Source of the DNA: CAWIUB01 sp963839175
Lineage (GTDB): Bacteria; Actinomycetota; Actinomycetes; Mycobacteriales; Jatrophihabitantaceae
Reading direction: 5' to 3'
Assembly: GCA_963839175.1 (NCBI GenBank)
Contig: CAWIUB010000011.1
Coordinates: 62,001 to 126,000 of the forward strand
DNA: 64,000 nucleotides
The notes beneath the pieces were generated by a model. It saw only the letters and a list, made by a program, of their open reading frames with translations, was not told the origin of the DNA and searched no databases. The translations under genes and the position numbers were made by a program. This document shows, one piece after another, positions 24,627-33,572 of the stretch. Position 1 is the stretch's first letter. The number at the start of each line of letters is the position of its first letter.

Positions 24627-25880
24627 GTGATCGACCTGCGAATTGTCCGTGACGACCCCGACCTGGTACGCGCCTCGCAACGCGCGCGGGGTGAGGACGA
24701 GTCCGCAGTCGACGCCCTGCTCGCGGCCGACGACGCGCGGCGGGCAGCCGTGTCGCGTGCAGACACCTTGCGGGCGGAGCAGAAGGTGCTGGGCCGCGCG
24801 ATCGGCGCCGCTGCGCCCGATGCCAGACACCAGCTGCTGGTGCGTGCCAAGCAACTTGCCGACGAGGTCAAGGCGGCCGAGGTCGACGAAGCTGCCGCCG
24901 ACGAGGCGCTGCACAAGGCACATCTGGCCGTCCCGAATCTGGTCGAGCCCGGCGTCCCCCCAGGCGGAGAGCAGGACTTCCTGACGCTCGCCACCGTCGG
25001 GGCGCCGCCACAGCTCGACGCGCCACGCGATCACACCGAGATAGGTGCCGCATTGCGGGCAATCGACACCGAGCGCGGCGCCAAGGTCAGCGGAGCGCGC
25101 TTCTACTTCCTGACCGGCATCGGTGCGCAACTGGAGCTGGCGCTGGTGAACCTCGCGATGGCGCAGGCCGAGGCCACCGGATTCATGCCGGTGATCGCTC
25201 CCGCGCTGGTCAAGCCGGACGCGATGGAAGGGACCGGATTCCTCGGGGTACACGCGGCCGAGGTGTATCGGCTGGCCGACGACGACCTGTATCTGGTCGG
25301 TACCAGCGAGGTTGCCCTCGCCGGCTATCATGCTGGCGAGATCCTGCCGGAATTGCCCTTGCGCTACGCGGGATTCTCGTCCTGCTTCCGGCGCGAGGCG
25401 GGCTCGTACGGCAAGGACACCAGGGGCATCATCCGGGTCCACTGGTTCGACAAGGTGGAGATGTTCTGCTACGTCCCGGTCGACGACGCGCGCGACGAGC
25501 TGCAGCGATTGGTCGCCTGGGAAAGGGAATTCTTCGACAAGCTCGAGCTGGCGTACCGCGTCGTCGACGTGGCCGCCGGCGAGTTGGGATCCTCTGCGGC
25601 GCGCAAGATCGACATCGAGGCCTGGTTCCCGTCCCAGGGCACCTACCGCGAGCTGTCGTCCGCGTCGAACTGCACGACGTTCCAGGCTCGACGGCTGCAC
25701 ATTCGCACCCGCAGCACATCCGGCGCCACGCCGGTCGCCACGCTCAACGGCACGCTGTGCGCGGTGGCGCGGACCATTGCGTGCCTGCTGGACCATCATC
25801 AGCAGCCGGACGGGACGGTCTATGTGCCCGTCGCCTTGCGTCCCTGGCTCGGTGGCCGCGAGGTTCTCACCCCGCCGTGA
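24627..25880 (+). CDS. serS: serine--tRNA ligase
   Basis: 417 residues, normal length. The N-terminal coiled-coil arm (about residues 30-105) is followed by the class II core: motif 2 in FSSCFRREAGSYGKDTRGIIRVHWFDKVE, the serine pocket TSEVALAGYHAGEILP, and motif 3 in NGTLCAVARTIACLLDHHQ. It charges tRNA-Ser (and tRNA-Sec where present) with serine. Start GTG 24627 begins the family sequence IDLRIVRDDPDLVR. The stop overlaps the following HAD gene (GTGA). Confidence 0.98.
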   Translation: MIDLRIVRDDPDLVRASQRARGEDESAVDALLAADDARRAAVSRADTLRAEQKVLGRAIGAAAPDARHQLLVRAKQLADEVKAAEVDEAAADEALHKAHLAVPNLVEPGVPPGGEQDFLTLATVGAPPQLDAPRDHTEIGAALRAIDTERGAKVSGARFYFLTGIGAQLELALVNLAMAQAEATGFMPVIAPALVKPDAMEGTGFLGVHAAEVYRLADDDLYLVGTSEVALAGYHAGEILPELPLRYAGFSSCFRREAGSYGKDTRGIIRVHWFDKVEMFCYVPVDDARDELQRLVAWEREFFDKLELAYRVVDVAAGELGSSAARKIDIEAWFPSQGTYRELSSASNCTTFQARRLHIRTRSTSGATPVATLNGTLCAVARTIACLLDHHQQPDGTVYVPVALRPWLGGREVLTPP

Positions 25881-26692
25881 TTCGCCTGCTCGCCAGCGAT
25901 CTCGACGGAACGCTCGTGCGCTCGGACGGAACGGTGAGTTCGCGCACGCGACAAGCCCTGCAACGGGCGGCCAAGGCGGGCTTCGTCGTCGCGTTCGTCA
26001 CCGGCCGCCCACCACGCTGGCTGCACGAGATCGCCGACGCCACCGGCCACACCGGTACCGCGGTCGCCGCGAACGGCGCCGTGATCTACGACCTGGTGAC
26101 CGAGACCGCGGTTCGCTCGCACCCGCTGTCACCGCAACTGCTGGGGACGCTCACGGCCGAGCTGCGCGCTGCGTTCCCGTCGGTGTACTTCGGCGTCGAG
26201 TACGGCCTGAATTTCGCGTTCGAGCAGGGCTATCAGCACGACTGGGCGATCAATCCAGCGCAGGATCGGCATGGCAACCCGATCCCGGCTGCGGTCGAGG
26301 CGTCATTGCGCCAGATCGTCAGCCGTCCGGCCGTCAAGCTGCTCGCCAAGGACCGCGACGCGGACCCGGACACGTTCATGCACGACGCGGCAGCACTCCT
26401 GGCGGGCCGCGCGACGGTGACGCATTCGTCGACGCACGGCCTGCTGGAGATCGCGGCACCGGGCGTCACGAAGGCGAGCGGGCTGGCCGAGGTAGCCGCG
26501 CTGCACGGCATCCCTCCGGAGGAGGTGGCCGCCGTGGGCGACATGCCCAACGACGTCCCGATGCTCGAATGGGCCGGGCGCGCGTACGCCGTGGCGAACG
26601 CACACCCCGCCGCGCTCGCAGCCGCCGACGAAGTGCTCGCCAGCAATGACGACGACGCGGTCGCGCAGCTGATCGAGTCCCTGCTGGGCTGA
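25877..26692 (+). CDS. Cof-type HAD hydrolase
   Basis: 271 residues. HAD motif I is LASDLDGTLVRSDG (nucleophile Asp near residue 8), motif II is VTGRPPRW, and motifs III/IV are KASGLAEVAALHGI and AVGDMPNDVPMLEWAGRAYAVANAHP. The C2-type cap in the middle marks the Cof subfamily, which removes phosphate from sugar phosphates or cofactors. It starts at GTG 25877, overlapping the serS stop by 4 nt, a linkage seen in many actinobacteria. Confidence 0.93.
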   Translation: MIRLLASDLDGTLVRSDGTVSSRTRQALQRAAKAGFVVAFVTGRPPRWLHEIADATGHTGTAVAANGAVIYDLVTETAVRSHPLSPQLLGTLTAELRAAFPSVYFGVEYGLNFAFEQGYQHDWAINPAQDRHGNPIPAAVEASLRQIVSRPAVKLLAKDRDADPDTFMHDAAALLAGRATVTHSSTHGLLEIAAPGVTKASGLAEVAALHGIPPEEVAAVGDMPNDVPMLEWAGRAYAVANAHPAALAAADEVLASNDDDAVAQLIESLLG

Positions 26693-26749
26693 ATGCGTTG
26701 CGTGACCACCCTGCGGTGAACCAGCTGGCGATGCACCTGCGGGTAGAGG

Positions 26750-28060
26750 TCACCCGTCGTCGGGTGGGTATCGCGGGGGCGTGACTTGGTAGGTGTGGCC
26801 GGTGGGGGCGGTCCAGTGGTAGCTGCCGTCGGGTTGTCGTCGGCGTCGCCAGCCGGCGTGGTGTTTGGCGAGGTGGTGCCGGCGGCACAGTGGGGCGAGG
26901 TTGTCTGGGCTGGTCGGCCCGCCGGATTGCCAGGGTTGTTCGTGGTCCAGGTCGCAGCGGCGGGCGCGGCGGGTGCATCCCGGGAAAGCGCACCGCTGGT
27001 CGCGGGCGATGACGAACTCGGCGAGATCCGCCGGGGGGCGGTAGGTGCTGCGGCCGCAGTCGAGCAGCGCGCCAGTGGCCGGGTCGGTGACCAGCCGCCG
27101 CCAGGTGCCGCTGGGGTCAGCGGCGATCCGCCGGGCGGTCGCCGCGGTGATCGGGCCGTAGCCTGCCAGCTCGGCCGGCTGCTCGTCGCAGCCGAGCACG
27201 GTGGACAGCGCGACGGTGACCTGGATGGCCGGGCGGGTGCCGTGCTGCTCAGGCAGGCTCGGGTCGGCCAGCACCCGGGCGAACACGTCGACCAGCGCGT
27301 CGGCGCGGCGCTGGTCGCAGCTGCGGTCCTCATCAGGGCCCTTCACCGACGCCAGGCTGTCCAGCACGCAGCCGATCAGGGTGGCACCCTCGGCGGGCAG
27401 CAATGCCCACAGGGTAGCCATGCCGTCCTGGGCCGGGCTGATCACTACCCGGCGTTGCTGCACCGCGTCCTCATGCCGCCGCGCCGACCCGCGCGGATCC
27501 ACCGCGAGCACGGCCCGCTGCACACTGGTCGCGAACTGGCCGACCGTCTGACTGCCAGCGCGCCGCAACACCCGGGCCTCGACCTGCGCGGCGACATCGG
27601 CGTCGAGGTCCCGCACCGCCTCGGCCAGCCTGGCCGCGTGCAGATAGCTGATCTCACCGGCTGCCAACGCCCGCGCAGTGGAGGGCAGCCGGTCACGCAA
27701 CTGCCGGGCCACGGTCAGCCGGCGATCCGCGGTGCTGGGTGCCAGCCGCAGCGCCGCCCCGACCTGCTCCCGCGTCCAGTCATCATCCGGGTCGCACCCC
27801 AGCCGCAGCGGGTCCGCCTCCAGCGACGCGAGCACCCGCTGCTGCATCGCGTGCAACCACGCCGCCTGGCGTTCGAGCGCGACCAGCAGGTCGACCCGCT
27901 CATCGGCGCCGACGACGGCCGGATCCAGCATCGACACCAGTTCCACCACGTCCGGGCCGGGCCTGGCGGCCGCCGCCCACACCGCCACCTCACCTGGCGT
28001 GTCCAGCACATCAGACAGCGACGGAGGAGCTGGCATGCGGTCTGCGCCGTCATCAAACAC
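26750..28060 (-). CDS. DUF222 / HNH endonuclease domain protein (intact copy)
   Basis: 436 residues from GTG 28060. The N-terminal ~300 residues are the all-helical DUF222 domain. The C-terminus is an HNH nuclease with CAFPGCTRRARRCDLDHEQP and PLCRRHHLAKHHAGW (zinc Cys pairs and catalytic DH..N..H). These proteins are abundant, recombination-prone genes in Frankineae and mycobacteria, with a suspected homing or defence role. The upstream promoter puts the transcript start at GTG 28060; the longer TTG 28096 start would lie inside the -35 box. A frameshifted inverted paralogue lies at 46734-48068. Confidence 0.9.
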   Translation of the reverse strand: MFDDGADRMPAPPSLSDVLDTPGEVAVWAAAARPGPDVVELVSMLDPAVVGADERVDLLVALERQAAWLHAMQQRVLASLEADPLRLGCDPDDDWTREQVGAALRLAPSTADRRLTVARQLRDRLPSTARALAAGEISYLHAARLAEAVRDLDADVAAQVEARVLRRAGSQTVGQFATSVQRAVLAVDPRGSARRHEDAVQQRRVVISPAQDGMATLWALLPAEGATLIGCVLDSLASVKGPDEDRSCDQRRADALVDVFARVLADPSLPEQHGTRPAIQVTVALSTVLGCDEQPAELAGYGPITAATARRIAADPSGTWRRLVTDPATGALLDCGRSTYRPPADLAEFVIARDQRCAFPGCTRRARRCDLDHEQPWQSGGPTSPDNLAPLCRRHHLAKHHAGWRRRRQPDGSYHWTAPTGHTYQVTPPRYPPDDG

Positions 28061-28067
28061 GTGTTCG

Positions 28068-28096
28068 ATCCTACCAAGCCGCTGCGCCCAGGTCAA
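28068..28096 (-). promoter_or_regulatory. promoter of intact DUF222-HNH gene
   Basis: On the minus strand TTGACC (28096-28091) and TAGGAT (28073-28068) are exactly 17 bp apart. The start codon GTG 28060 follows the -10 by 7 nt, which implies a leaderless mRNA. The same boxes and spacing are conserved in the second copy at 46698-46726. Confidence 0.75.
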
Positions 28097-28221
28097 TGGA
28101 GAATCAGCATATTTCTAAGGGGAATTGTGCATGAACGCTAACGTCGCCCTGGCCGGCCGTTGCGACTCGAGTGGCAGTCCGCTGGGCGCCCTCGGCGCGC
28201 ACTGCCACGATCACGCGGCGG

Positions 28222-28430
28222 TCAGCGGCGCGTGTTCGCCGCGGCCCTTGGTTCCTTCTTGAGCGCATGGAACTTGCGCAGCGAAGCGTCGTCGACCACT
28301 CCGGCCACCGAGCGGAACGACCCGTCCACGCCGTCGTATCCGGTCGCCTCCCGCCAGCCGATGGTCCGCACGCCGAACTGCTTCCCCAGCAGCGCCGCGA
28401 AGATCCGCGTCCGGGTCCGCAGCGTCCACT
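28222..28430 (-). pseudogene. HhH-GPD glycosylase remnant (C-terminal ~60 residues)
   Basis: The minus strand encodes IFAALLGKQFGVRTIGWREA, then DGSFRSVAGVVDDASLRKFHALKKE, ending NTRR. This matches the C-terminus of the complete HhH-GPD protein at 45928-46494 almost residue for residue. The N-terminal two thirds are absent and the upstream sequence is unrelated. It lies just upstream of the DUF222 gene, mirroring the gene order of the second copy, so it is part of the duplicated block. Confidence 0.8.
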
Positions 28431-28599
28431 CACTCGATACCGACGACACCCGTCAACGCACCACGTGCAAAGCCCGCATCAGCCATCACCAGATCATCGA
28501 CCCGACGCCGGATACCGCGCGACCTACCCACCGCGGGGACCGCAAACAAACCGGCGGCGACTCCACCAGTTCAGGCTTGAAGCGGATGCGGCGGCCACG

Positions 28600-29054
28600 C
28601 TAGAGACGCAGTTCCATCCAACGGCCGTTTGCGGCGAAGCCTGACTGGTCATACAGAGCGGCCGCGCGGCGTCGGTGGCGTGAAGATTGAGTCGGCGAAG
28701 ACCGCTCGACAGAGCGTCGGCGAGACACTCGTCGAGCAGTGCTTTGCCGATGCCCTGCCTGCGGTGTTCCGGCTTGACGTACATGTTGACCAGGTAACCC
28801 TCCAAGGTGCGGGCGTCTTCCGGCAGGGGCCGCATGTCGTGCAAGAGCATGGAGACGATGCCAGCTGGTTGATCTTGGTCGACCGCCAGCCAGGACCGGA
28901 GCCTGCCTTGGCGGAAGCTCGTCTCGACGAACGACCGCATCTGCTCGACGAACGTCGGGGCGAACTCGGCGGCGATCATCGATCGGAGGTCAGCAAGAAA
29001 CGCAGCTCGCAGTGCCGTCACGATGCCAAGATCCTCGGTCTCAGCCATGCGCAT
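28600..29054 (-). pseudogene. GNAT family acetyltransferase with 3' frameshift
   Basis: From ATG 29054 (or 29048) the frame reads ETEDLGIVTALRAAFLADLR, then the acetyl-CoA site MYVKPEHRRQGIGKALLDECL and LNLHATDAARPL. Just after that the frame breaks at AGAG 28655-28658, apparently a 2-nt duplication. The adjacent frame supplies the expected ending YDQSGFAANGRWMELRL and stops at 28600-28602. Without repair the protein gets a foreign tail of about 40 residues. The acetyl-CoA core is intact, so partial activity is conceivable. Confidence 0.7.
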
Positions 29055-29088
29055 GTGCACGCGAGGAACTTATCCGGGCAGTTCGGCG

Positions 29089-29634
29089 ATGATGACTTCC
29101 GTGGACAACGCGGTCGTACTTCGTGGTGCTCGCGTCGTATTGGTGCCGGTGACGGTTGATCATGTGCCGACGCTTCGGCGGATCCTGCACACGCCGGCAG
29201 TGCGATCGTGGTGGGGAGACGATGACGCGTCCGAGCAGTGGCCGTTCGACGACGCGAGCGTTGTTCCATTCGCGGTGCTGCTCGACGGACTCGTGGTGGG
29301 AATGGTGCAGTACGGCGAGGAAAACGAGCCGAGGTACCGGCACGCGTCGATCGACATCTTCCTCGACGCGGCCGTGCATGGGCAGGGTGTCGGCCGCGAC
29401 GCGGTGCGGGTGCTCGCCCGCCACCTGACTCGTGATCGGGGGCACCACCGGCTGGTCATCGACCCGGCCGCGGACAACGAGGTTGCTATCCGGTGCTACG
29501 CCGCGGTCGGTTTCCGTCCCGTCGGCGTCATGCGTCACTACGAACATGACGTCGACGGCGACGCTTGGCACGACGGTCTGCTGATGGATCTGCTCGCCGA
29601 GGAACTCCAGAGCGGCGACCGAGTCGGCGGGTGA
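29089..29634 (+). CDS. GNAT family acetyltransferase, AAC(6')-like
   Basis: 181 residues from ATG 29089 (ATG 29092 and GTG 29101 are alternatives). It reads VVLRGARVVLVPVTVDHVPTL, IDIFLDAAVHGQGVGRDAVRVL (acetyl-CoA pyrophosphate loop), and IRCYAAVGFRPVGVMRHYEHD. The latter resembles aminoglycoside 6'-N-acetyltransferases and their housekeeping relatives. Substrate is not certain; resistance should not be assumed. Divergent from the frameshifted GNAT gene. Confidence 0.85.
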   Translation: MMTSVDNAVVLRGARVVLVPVTVDHVPTLRRILHTPAVRSWWGDDDASEQWPFDDASVVPFAVLLDGLVVGMVQYGEENEPRYRHASIDIFLDAAVHGQGVGRDAVRVLARHLTRDRGHHRLVIDPAADNEVAIRCYAAVGFRPVGVMRHYEHDVDGDAWHDGLLMDLLAEELQSGDRVGG

Positions 29635-29705
29635 GGCGAGCATGAAAGAAGGCGAGGCCGATTCTCGGTGGCACGCACCGGGCGGCGTCGGGCACACTGC
29701 GTCGC

Positions 29706-30221
29706 ATGTCGTTCGAACTCGCCCAAGTGAACATCGCTCGGCTCGCTGCACCGCTGGACGACCCGAGGTTGGCCGAGTTCGTGGCAGCACTCGATCCGGT
29801 GAACGCCGTTGCCGACGCCGCGCCGGGGTTCGTGTGGCGGTTGCAAACCGAGGACGGCAACGCGACGTCGGTGCAGGCCTTCACCTGGGATGCCGCCGAT
29901 AGCGCGGGCGTGATCGTGAATCTGTCCGTGTGGGTCGGCGTGGAGCAGCTCGCAGCATTCGTGTTCGGCGAGTTCCACCGTCAGGTACTGCGCCGGCGCC
30001 GCGAGTGGTTCCTGCACATGACTGAGGCGTACACCGCATGCTGGTGGGTTCACGCCGCGCATCGACCCAGTACCGACGAGGCGGAACAGCGCATCCGCCA
30101 CCTACGCGCGCACGGCCCAACCCCTTACGCCTTCACGTTGCGCGAGAGTTACCCGCCGCCGGACGCCGCCGCCCGCGATCAGCTGGTACGCGGCGCCGAC
30201 GACTGGCTCTGTCCCGCCTGA
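29706..30221 (+). CDS. DUF3291 family protein
   Basis: 171 residues. It opens FELAQVNIARLAAPLDDPRLAEFV, then NAVADAAPGFVWRLQTEDGNA and the family core VNLSVWVGVEQLAAFVF with REWFLHMTEAYTACWWV. DUF3291 is a dimeric alpha-beta barrel-like domain related to monooxygenase-like folds; the role is unknown. No membrane segment. It lies 71 nt after the GNAT gene on the same strand. Confidence 0.88.
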   Translation: MSFELAQVNIARLAAPLDDPRLAEFVAALDPVNAVADAAPGFVWRLQTEDGNATSVQAFTWDAADSAGVIVNLSVWVGVEQLAAFVFGEFHRQVLRRRREWFLHMTEAYTACWWVHAAHRPSTDEAEQRIRHLRAHGPTPYAFTLRESYPPPDAAARDQLVRGADDWLCPA

Positions 30222-30246
30222 CCATCCCCGTGGCTGAACAGGCGCC

Positions 30247-31671
30247 TCATGAGCGCAGCGCGGCCCGCCGGGTCTTGCCGGTGGACGTCTTAGGCAGCGC
30301 GTCGACGAAGCGAACCTGCCGTGGGTACTTGTACGGCGCGGTCTCGGCCTTGGCGTGTTCCTGCAGGTCCGCGGCGAGGGAATCGCTCGCCAGGTGGCCG
30401 GGGCGCAGCACCACGACCGCCCGCACCAGCTGCCCCCGCACCGGGTCAGGCACACCGACCACAGCGACATCGGCTACCGCGGGGTGCGTGCGCAGGACGT
30501 CCTCGACCTCGGCTGGTCCGATGCGATAGCCGGAGCTGATGATGACGTCGTCGGCACGGCTCTCGAAGTACAGATAGCCGTCATCGTCGGCGCGCACCTG
30601 GTCGCCGGTGCGCCACGGGCCGGGCGCGACCGGGAAGCCGTCGTAGCCGAGGAAGAAGGTGGGGATGGTCGCCGGGTCAAGCACCAGTTCGCCGTCGTCG
30701 ATCCATGCCTTGATGCCGGGCAGCGGCCGTCCCATCGACCCGGGCGGGGCGACCTCACCGGGACGGACGGCTGTCACGTGCCCGGTCTCGGTCTGGCCGT
30801 AGCCGTCGGCGATCGTCAGCCCGGTCGCCGTCCGCCAGGGAGCGAGGACGGCGACGCCGAGGGCCTCACCGGCGGTGATCAGCCGGCGCAGTGACGGCAG
30901 GTCGGCGAGGGCGACCCCGGCCGCGATCAGCCGATACTCCGTGGGCGCCATGCACAGCACGTTCACCTGTTCGGCGCGAATCGTCGCGAGCCGCTCGGCC
31001 GGGTCGAACCGGCGGTCCTGCAGGAGTGCGGCGGCGCCGCCGAGCCACGGCGCGATGAAGCTGTTGCGCGCGGACTTGGACCAGCCGCTGGCGGCCGTCG
31101 ACCAGACCAGCTCGCCCTCGTGCGGCGCGACCCAGTGCTGTGCCTGCAGCCGTTGCCCCCACAGGTAGCGCTGACCGTGAATCGCCGGTTTCGGCTGCCC
31201 GGTTGTCCCGGACGTGAAGAGCACGAACGCCGGATCGAGCGGGCCGAGCTCGACGAACGGGGGCGGGTCGGCCGTGGCGAACAGCGCCGGATCGGGGACG
31301 GTGAGCACGGGACAGTCGGCGGCCGCGAGCGCCGCACGATTGCGTTCGTCGGCGATAGCCAGCACCGGACGAGCCCGGGCCAGCCGCAACGCGAGATCCT
31401 TCGGGCGCAGCTGCTCGCTGCAGGGCAGGGTGGCGGCACCGATGTGCAGGCAGGCGAGCACAGTCAGTGCCCACTCGGCGCGGTTGCCCATCAGCGTCAG
31501 CACGACGTCGCCGCGCCGCACACCGTGCGTTACGAACGTCGCAGCCAGCCGCGCCGACGCGGTCGCGAGCTGGCCGAACGTCCACTCCCGCCGCTGTCCA
31601 CTTGACGACAGCGTGACGAGAGCGCGGCGATCCGCTGGCGCCGCGACCACAACGTCCCGGGCGAAGTTCAC
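30247..31671 (-). CDS. AMP-binding acyl-CoA synthetase
   Basis: 474 residues, somewhat short for the family but complete. It has the P-loop FVLFTSGTTGQPKPAIHG, DGYGQTETGHV (A5), WRTGDQVRADDDGYLYFESRADDVIISSGYRI (A7-A8), and the C-terminal Lys in LPKTSTGKTRRAALR (A10). It activates a carboxylic acid as acyl-AMP and transfers it to CoA; the sequence is closest in style to medium-chain acyl-CoA synthetases. It converges on the DUF3291 gene and lies 10 nt after bpa on the same strand. Confidence 0.93.
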   Translation of the reverse strand: MNFARDVVVAAPADRRALVTLSSSGQRREWTFGQLATASARLAATFVTHGVRRGDVVLTLMGNRAEWALTVLACLHIGAATLPCSEQLRPKDLALRLARARPVLAIADERNRAALAAADCPVLTVPDPALFATADPPPFVELGPLDPAFVLFTSGTTGQPKPAIHGQRYLWGQRLQAQHWVAPHEGELVWSTAASGWSKSARNSFIAPWLGGAAALLQDRRFDPAERLATIRAEQVNVLCMAPTEYRLIAAGVALADLPSLRRLITAGEALGVAVLAPWRTATGLTIADGYGQTETGHVTAVRPGEVAPPGSMGRPLPGIKAWIDDGELVLDPATIPTFFLGYDGFPVAPGPWRTGDQVRADDDGYLYFESRADDVIISSGYRIGPAEVEDVLRTHPAVADVAVVGVPDPVRGQLVRAVVVLRPGHLASDSLAADLQEHAKAETAPYKYPRQVRFVDALPKTSTGKTRRAALRS

Positions 31672-31680
31672 GGCACAGGT

Positions 31681-32289
31681 CTACAGGTATTGCCCGGTGC
31701 CGTGTGCCTGCTCCTCGGCGTCGCGGCTGCCGGGCACACCAAACCGCGGACCTCCTGGACCGCCGACGATCTGCCCACCCGGCCCGACGATCACGTGTCC
31801 GCTCGACGCGCCGGGCGGAAGCGCCCGCCTGCGCATCTCTTCCAGTTGCGCCTGTGCGGCCATCTGCTGCGCGAACAGCGCCGTCTGGATGCCGTGGAAC
31901 AAGCCCTCCAGCCAACCCACCAGCTGGGCCTGCGCGACCCGCAATTCGGCCTCGGTCGGCACCCCTGTCCCGAACGGCAAGGTGAACCTTTCAAGCTCCT
32001 CGCGCAGCTCCGGGGCGAGGCCGTCCTCCAGCTCGTGAATAGACGTTTCGTGGATATCCCGAAGCCGCTGACGGCCGGCCTCGTCGAGCGGCGCGGCCCG
32101 CACTTCTTCCAGCAATTGCTTGATCATCGTGCCGATGCGCATCACCTTGGCAGGCTGCTCGACCATGGCCGTAATCTGTTCCCCGTCGTCACCGGGCGCA
32201 GCGGTCTGCGCAGTCGCCTGCGCAGGTTTCGCAGTGGAGGGCTCGGGCGGCTGCGGGGATTGATCGGTGGTCTGAATCGCGTCGGTCAT
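31681..32289 (-). CDS. bpa: bacterial proteasome activator Bpa (DUF2587)
   Basis: 202 residues. A disordered Gln/Pro/Thr N-terminus precedes the four-helix core: AKVMRIGTMIKQLLEEVRAAPLDE, RLRDIHETSIHELEDGLAPEL and AQAQLVGWLEGLFHGIQTALFAQQ. The last four residues are GQYL, the C-terminal motif that docks into the 20S proteasome. Bpa forms rings that open the proteasome without ATP for unfolded proteins. This implies the organism has a 20S proteasome. Divergent from the desulfurase-like gene. Confidence 0.95.
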   Translation of the reverse strand: MTDAIQTTDQSPQPPEPSTAKPAQATAQTAAPGDDGEQITAMVEQPAKVMRIGTMIKQLLEEVRAAPLDEAGRQRLRDIHETSIHELEDGLAPELREELERFTLPFGTGVPTEAELRVAQAQLVGWLEGLFHGIQTALFAQQMAAQAQLEEMRRRALPPGASSGHVIVGPGGQIVGGPGGPRFGVPGSRDAEEQAHGTGQYL

Positions 32290-32375
32290 GACCTCAGTCT
32301 GGCCCAAGGCAACGGGCGGCTACGACTGGGTTCGCCGGGCACCTATGCCCTGACCGACAAGCGAGGTAGTGCCGC

Positions 32376-33572
32376 ATGAGTTTCGATGTGGCGCGGGTAC
32401 GCGGGCTGTATCCGACGCTCGGCGCGGGTGTGGTCCACCTGGACGGCACGTACAGCGCGCTGCAGCCCGAAACGGTCATCCGAGCCATCATCACCGCGCT
32501 GCGCTCCTCGCCGGCGCAGCCGGGCTCCACCTCGGTGCGATCACAGCGCGGGGCTGCGTCCGTGGCCAACGCTCGCCGGGCGATCGCCGACCTGGTCGGC
32601 TCGACGGCGGACTGCGTCGTGCTGGGCAGCAACGTCTCGACGCTGTTGCAGCGCTTTGCCTGGTTGGTGGCCCGCGAATGGCAGCTCGGCGACGAGATCG
32701 TGGTCAGCCGGCTCGACCACGATGCGAACATCCGGCCCTGGGTCACCGCGGCCCGAACCGTGGGGGCAGTAGTCCACTGGGCCGAGGTCGACGTCGAGAC
32801 CGGCGCCTTGCCCGACTGGCAATACGAGAAGCTGATCAACACGCACACCCGCGTGGTGACGCTGCCGCTGGCGAACCCGGTCACCGGCGTCGTGCCCGAG
32901 GTGCGCCGGATCGCCGACCTGGCCCACGCGATGGGCGCCGTCGTCGTCGTCGACGCGGGCGCGGCCCTGCCGCACATGCCCATCGACATATGGGAACTCG
33001 GCGCCGATCTCCTGGGCGTCTCCGTCGCGACGTTCGGCGGGCCAACCGTCGGCGCGGTCGTCGCCCGTCCCGGCCTGCTGCACGAGATCGACGAGGACTC
33101 CAGGTCCCCCGTGCCGGGACGTTACGAGCTGGGCTCCCTGCCGGTCGAGCTGCTCGACGGAGTGACCGCCGCCGTCGACCACCTGGCGTCGCTGGACGAG
33201 AACGCGACGGGATCGCGCCGTGAGCGGATAGTGACGTCGCTTATCGCGGCCGAGGATTACCAGCGGCGGCTGTTCGCCGGCCTCGATGCCCGGCTGCGCC
33301 GGCTGCGCGGGGTCACCGTGCTCGGCTCCGGCAACCAGCGAGTGCCGGTGCTGGCGTTCACCGTGGCCGGTCGCCGTCCGTCGGACGTCGGTGAGTTCTT
33401 GCGCGCGCGCGGGATTTCGGTGTGGACGGGCCCGAACGGGATGTCCGAGCTGATGCTGTCGCTCGGCGCCGATGAGCTGGGCGGCGCCGTACACGTCGGC
33501 GTTATGCCACACACCACCGCCACCGAGCTGGACGACCTGGTCCGCGCCCTGGCCGAGCTCACCAGCGGTTAG
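32376..33572 (+). CDS. cysteine desulfurase-like fold-type I protein lacking the PLP lysine
   Basis: 398 residues, homologous to NifS/Csd-like aminotransferases: LDGTYSALQPETVIRAI, SRLDHDANIRPW and VVVDAGAALPHMPID (PLP-binding Asp). At the place where relatives have SAYKFFGPHVG, this protein reads SVATFGGPTVG, with Thr219 in place of the Schiff-base Lys. It may bind PLP differently or act without it. The same pairing with bpa occurs in other actinobacteria, so a conserved non-catalytic subfamily is possible. The stop TAG is inside the target duplication of an IS. Confidence 0.85.
   Translation: MSFDVARVRGLYPTLGAGVVHLDGTYSALQPETVIRAIITALRSSPAQPGSTSVRSQRGAASVANARRAIADLVGSTADCVVLGSNVSTLLQRFAWLVAREWQLGDEIVVSRLDHDANIRPWVTAARTVGAVVHWAEVDVETGALPDWQYEKLINTHTRVVTLPLANPVTGVVPEVRRIADLAHAMGAVVVVDAGAALPHMPIDIWELGADLLGVSVATFGGPTVGAVVARPGLLHEIDEDSRSPVPGRYELGSLPVELLDGVTAAVDHLASLDENATGSRRERIVTSLIAAEDYQRRLFAGLDARLRRLRGVTVLGSGNQRVPVLAFTVAGRRPSDVGEFLRARGISVWTGPNGMSELMLSLGADELGGAVHVGVMPHTTATELDDLVRALAELTSG
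33569..33572 (+). repeat. target site duplication TTAG (left) of IS 33573-35701
   Basis: TTAG precedes the left IS end and recurs at 35702-35705 after the right end. It contains the TAG stop of the left gene and, read in reverse, the TAA stop of the right gene. Confidence 0.75.

Noticed and set aside
28061..28096. Earlier TTG start for the DUF222 protein
   Set aside because: The TTG is part of the -35 box TTGACC and the -10 box lies inside the would-be coding sequence; the second copy has the same arrangement.
26786..28141. Plus-strand frame of about 450 codons opposite DUF222-HNH
   Set aside because: Antisense of an intact gene with its own promoter and leaderless start.
29023..29088. Upstream extension of the AAC(6')-like protein
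   Set aside because: It would overlap the divergent GNAT start, and the extra residues (PRSSVSAMRMCTRGTY) look non-coding.
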